Part shown: positions 43,001-44,289 of the stretch, one piece after another
Position numbering within the stretch: the stretch's first letter is position 1
Layout: every line of letters begins with the position of its first letter
From: Bacteroidia bacterium
GTDB lineage: Bacteria; Bacteroidota; Bacteroidia; Bacteroidales; F082
Length of the DNA stretch: 44,289 bases
Direction of reading: 5' to 3'
Assembly (NCBI GenBank): GCA_021287165.1
Contig: JAJTAY010000043.1
Coordinates: forward strand, 1-44,289
The notes under the pieces: generated by a model
What the model was told of the DNA's origin: nothing
The model's database searches: none
The model's input: only the letters and a program-made list of their open reading frames with translations
Position numbers and translations under genes: made by a program

Positions 43001-44289
43001 CTGGGACTTTACCGCACCTCTTTCCTGATCGATTACCTAAACGTCCGATATTCGCTTCAGCATGAATTCCCCATCGAACCCGGACGCATCGTTGTCCGTG
43101 ACCTGATGCTGATCGATACGGCCAACAACAGGGCAATCGCCAGTGGTGTTATTACCCACAACCACCTGAACGATTTCTTTGTCGATCTTCGGCTGCGCCC
43201 CGAAAACCTTATCGCACTTAACACCGGCCCTGCACAGAATGAATTGTTTTACGGGACTGCAGTGGTATCGGGCGAAGTAATCATCCGTGGTCCTTTTGAC
43301 AACATTGATATGTCGATCAGGGCGATTTCGCAACGCGGAACGAGCATAGTTATACCTATCGATTTGAGCACCAGTGTAGGTACCAACGATTATATCACTT
43401 TTGTCAAGCAGTTCAATGCAGGCTCCGTTGCCGGCGATCCCGCAAAACAAAGGGCGATAGCTACAACCAATTTTGGTATCAATCTCGAAACGACCATAAC
43501 CCCTGATGCAAGCCTGCGTATTTTTATGCCTTATAATACCGGAACCCTCGATGCACGAGGCAATGGCAATCTTGCCATGGGCGTAAATGCCGCCGGCGAG
43601 TTTACCCTAAACGGCGAGTATATGTTGCAGTCGGGTCAGTTTAATTTCACCTACGAGAACATCATTAAACGTCGTTTCGACCTTATTGAGGGCGGACGCA
43701 TTGCCTGGGCCGGCGACCCCTATGATGCCACCATCGACGCAAAAGGGGTTTACAGGGTGAAGGCTTCTCTTGCAGGTCTGGGCCTCGACACCACCCAAAG
43801 CCTTGGCAACAGGGTGAATGTGGATTGCATTATCCATCTGTCAAACAACCTCTTTAATCCCGATATCCGCTTTGGGTTTCGGTTCCCCAACCTCGATAGC
43901 CAAATCGAGCAATCCATCTTTGCTGTGATCGATACTACAAACGATGCCCTGATGACACAACAAATGATCTCCCTGCTCGTGCTCGGAAGCTTTGCCTCTT
44001 CCACAGGTATCGATAACTTCTCAATCGGAAATTCATCTCTCGATGTCCTTTCGGGTCAGCTCAGCAGCTGGTTGTCGCAGATCAGCAAGGATTTTGACAT
44101 CGGATTGTATTACAGACCCGGCGATCAGCTTTCGTCCGACGAACTTGAAGTAGCCCTCTCCACTCAGCTTTTCAACGAAAGGGTTACCATCGACGGAAAC
44201 TTTGGTATGGTCAACAACCGCAACGCCACACAAAACGCCAGTAATATTGTGGGAGACGTGGATATCAATGTTAAACTCACCCGCGACGG
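40019..44289 (+). CDS. TamB-like translocation and assembly module protein (partial, runs off right edge)
   Basis: At least 1423 residues, open to the window end. Start GTG 40019 gives a strong N-terminal membrane anchor (about 5-27, FRFFLMLTAILLAVWINLFL); ATG 40046 would cut into it. The long body is beta-rich, as in the AsmA/TamB groove fold. The C-terminal part is the TamB (DUF490) domain with YSLQHEFPIEPGRIVVRD, LNGEYMLQSGQFNFTYENI, ISLLVLGSFASS and FDIGLYYRPGDQ near the edge. TamB-type proteins span the periplasm from the inner membrane and are linked to lipid transport and outer-membrane protein assembly. Spot checks along the frame show no break. Confidence 0.9.
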   Translation, partial: MRFVFRFFLMLTAILLAVWINLFLAFSDPVVQTWAARYTAAFLSNKTGATITIQKISLGLKLQLVIEGLEVTDLHHNQLLSTERVEVIPAAYHFSKALKLRSVFLDQPSFHIVRYEGEDDFNYQFLIDAFSGSTSGSSNGQTDYPVEVVNLALAKGRFSYIIEGSDTVPEREMDYNRLIVHNINLEAHQLHLRGDSITASITSLSAQEHCGLRLEKLSTELTLANGFANARGLRLELAETALDLDLRMRFSGLSAFDDFIDSVFLIAEMRPSRLQMSELGYFSEELFDMPNLLSFQGKAQGTIADFRADGFRMAYGTTTLLEADINMKGLPDIYSTYVRASIRNLTTGIAELERFRIPDGTIQLPNQVKSLKQLSLRGMFEGTYKDFITRFNMNTGLGYLAADLVMRTNPLNDRTNYKASFSTKQFELGRLISDQGIPGKTALALRVEGSGLTAADAIVDLSGQISSMEMPGTVFSGIDLSAQFEDLTLNANAKFNDPKLTFRLSGSADFAPEKPVFNVDLRLDTANLAAMGLVGSDSIFGISTLLNGQFSLTGEEDFIGLLSFTDTHVANSKGTLDIRNIQISALEDPFLERKFLLQSDIIQLEAGGKFVFSQLASSFTNFLYHYFRHEALKSETEGLADQDFYFNLRIKDLSGVSRLFMPQFTLSRNASLTGVYMSATNTWQSTFFADTIALGGVTLQKPHALINGSAQKLNLNLRSQEIELYRSSDPETPSLGLEDAELRIDAANDSLRINFNWLNAGQLMNKGALEALLTAPDPETARFKVLSSDIVVNDTLLWFDREGSIVLGNGKSYIEKFGIHLGTSNLLVNGILPRGEIDTLSLAFDQWELSNLNFLIAPYGISGGGRVNGDLTLANLDNNPAFFSNLSIQKLRLNGENLGDARLMSTWSGAENNIYVNAQIIHRGNVGAGRIFHLRGFYYPAKDNDNISFNLQLENFRLRVLNSFLEGYVSEIEGFASGDIDIGGSLNKPELKGKLGLYRTSFLIDYLNVRYSLQHEFPIEPGRIVVRDLMLIDTANNRAIASGVITHNHLNDFFVDLRLRPENLIALNTGPAQNELFYGTAVVSGEVIIRGPFDNIDMSIRAISQRGTSIVIPIDLSTSVGTNDYITFVKQFNAGSVAGDPAKQRAIATTNFGINLETTITPDASLRIFMPYNTGTLDARGNGNLAMGVNAAGEFTLNGEYMLQSGQFNFTYENIIKRRFDLIEGGRIAWAGDPYDATIDAKGVYRVKASLAGLGLDTTQSLGNRVNVDCIIHLSNNLFNPDIRFGFRFPNLDSQIEQSIFAVIDTTNDALMTQQMISLLVLGSFASSTGIDNFSIGNSSLDVLSGQLSSWLSQISKDFDIGLYYRPGDQLSSDELEVALSTQLFNERVTIDGNFGMVNNRNATQNASNIVGDVDINVKLTRD

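Overview
The window looks like a chromosomal segment of a Bacteroidota bacterium, probably near Bacteroidales. The order is an inference. Evidence: a type IX secretion (T9SS) C-terminal sorting domain; many promoters of the Bacteroidota form (TTG or TTTG, about 19 bp, then TAnnTTTG); few clear Shine-Dalgarno sites; and the phylum-typical run rpmG (L33) - DUF4295 - ftsY - rimO. Genes are tightly packed with many ATGA or GTGA overlaps. UAG is used as a normal stop (hutI, pruA, the RAYT gene). No rRNA, tRNA, CRISPR array, prophage or integrase was seen.

Layout. (1) 1-7094, minus: a secreted-carbohydrate pair, a 1567-residue GH57-type enzyme with starch-binding-like modules and a T9SS tail, followed 9 bp later by a huge repeat protein that runs off the left edge. 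(2) 7414-13043, plus: a TetR-led operon with a predicted outer-membrane protein, a LolD/MacB-like ATPase, two FtsX-type permeases and a LolA-like periplasmic protein. The outer-membrane gene and the ATPase gene each carry one in-frame UAG in an otherwise intact reading frame. (3) 13089-15753, minus: HD hydrolase, P-loop kinase and beta-helix lipoprotein with overlapping ends, then a small outer-membrane barrel gene on the plus strand. (4) 16414-22186, minus: a compact operon of TPR protein, aldehyde dehydrogenase, DUF368 lipid-carrier transporter, aroE and an atypical NRAMP protein. (5) 22512-28597: glmM, a small ribbon-helix-helix-like protein, recR on minus, a MORN/YwqK lipoprotein-like gene, then hutI-ftcD of histidine breakdown. 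(6) 28800-32941: rpmG, DUF4295, ftsY, rimO, a second YwqK-like gene and a hotdog thioesterase. (7) 32948-33742: a REP-associated tyrosine transposase bracketed by four direct REP-type palindromes and one inverted one. (8) 33866-40010: pruA, then on minus a small secreted protein, an alpha/beta hydrolase, an MTA/SAH nucleosidase, and tsaD-dgt. (9) 40019 to the right edge: a TamB-like envelope protein, still open.

How the parts work together. The GH57 enzyme and its partner probably act outside the cell on alpha-glucans. The TetR operon looks like a dedicated inner-to-outer-membrane lipid or lipoprotein route that is switched on by a ligand and may now be broken. The aroE/DUF368/glmM group serves cell-wall and aromatic precursor supply. 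hutI-ftcD and pruA channel amino acids to glutamate. The candidates most worth following are the doubly amber-interrupted export operon and the REP/RAYT element. I found no wholly unknown system that the sequence alone can prove.
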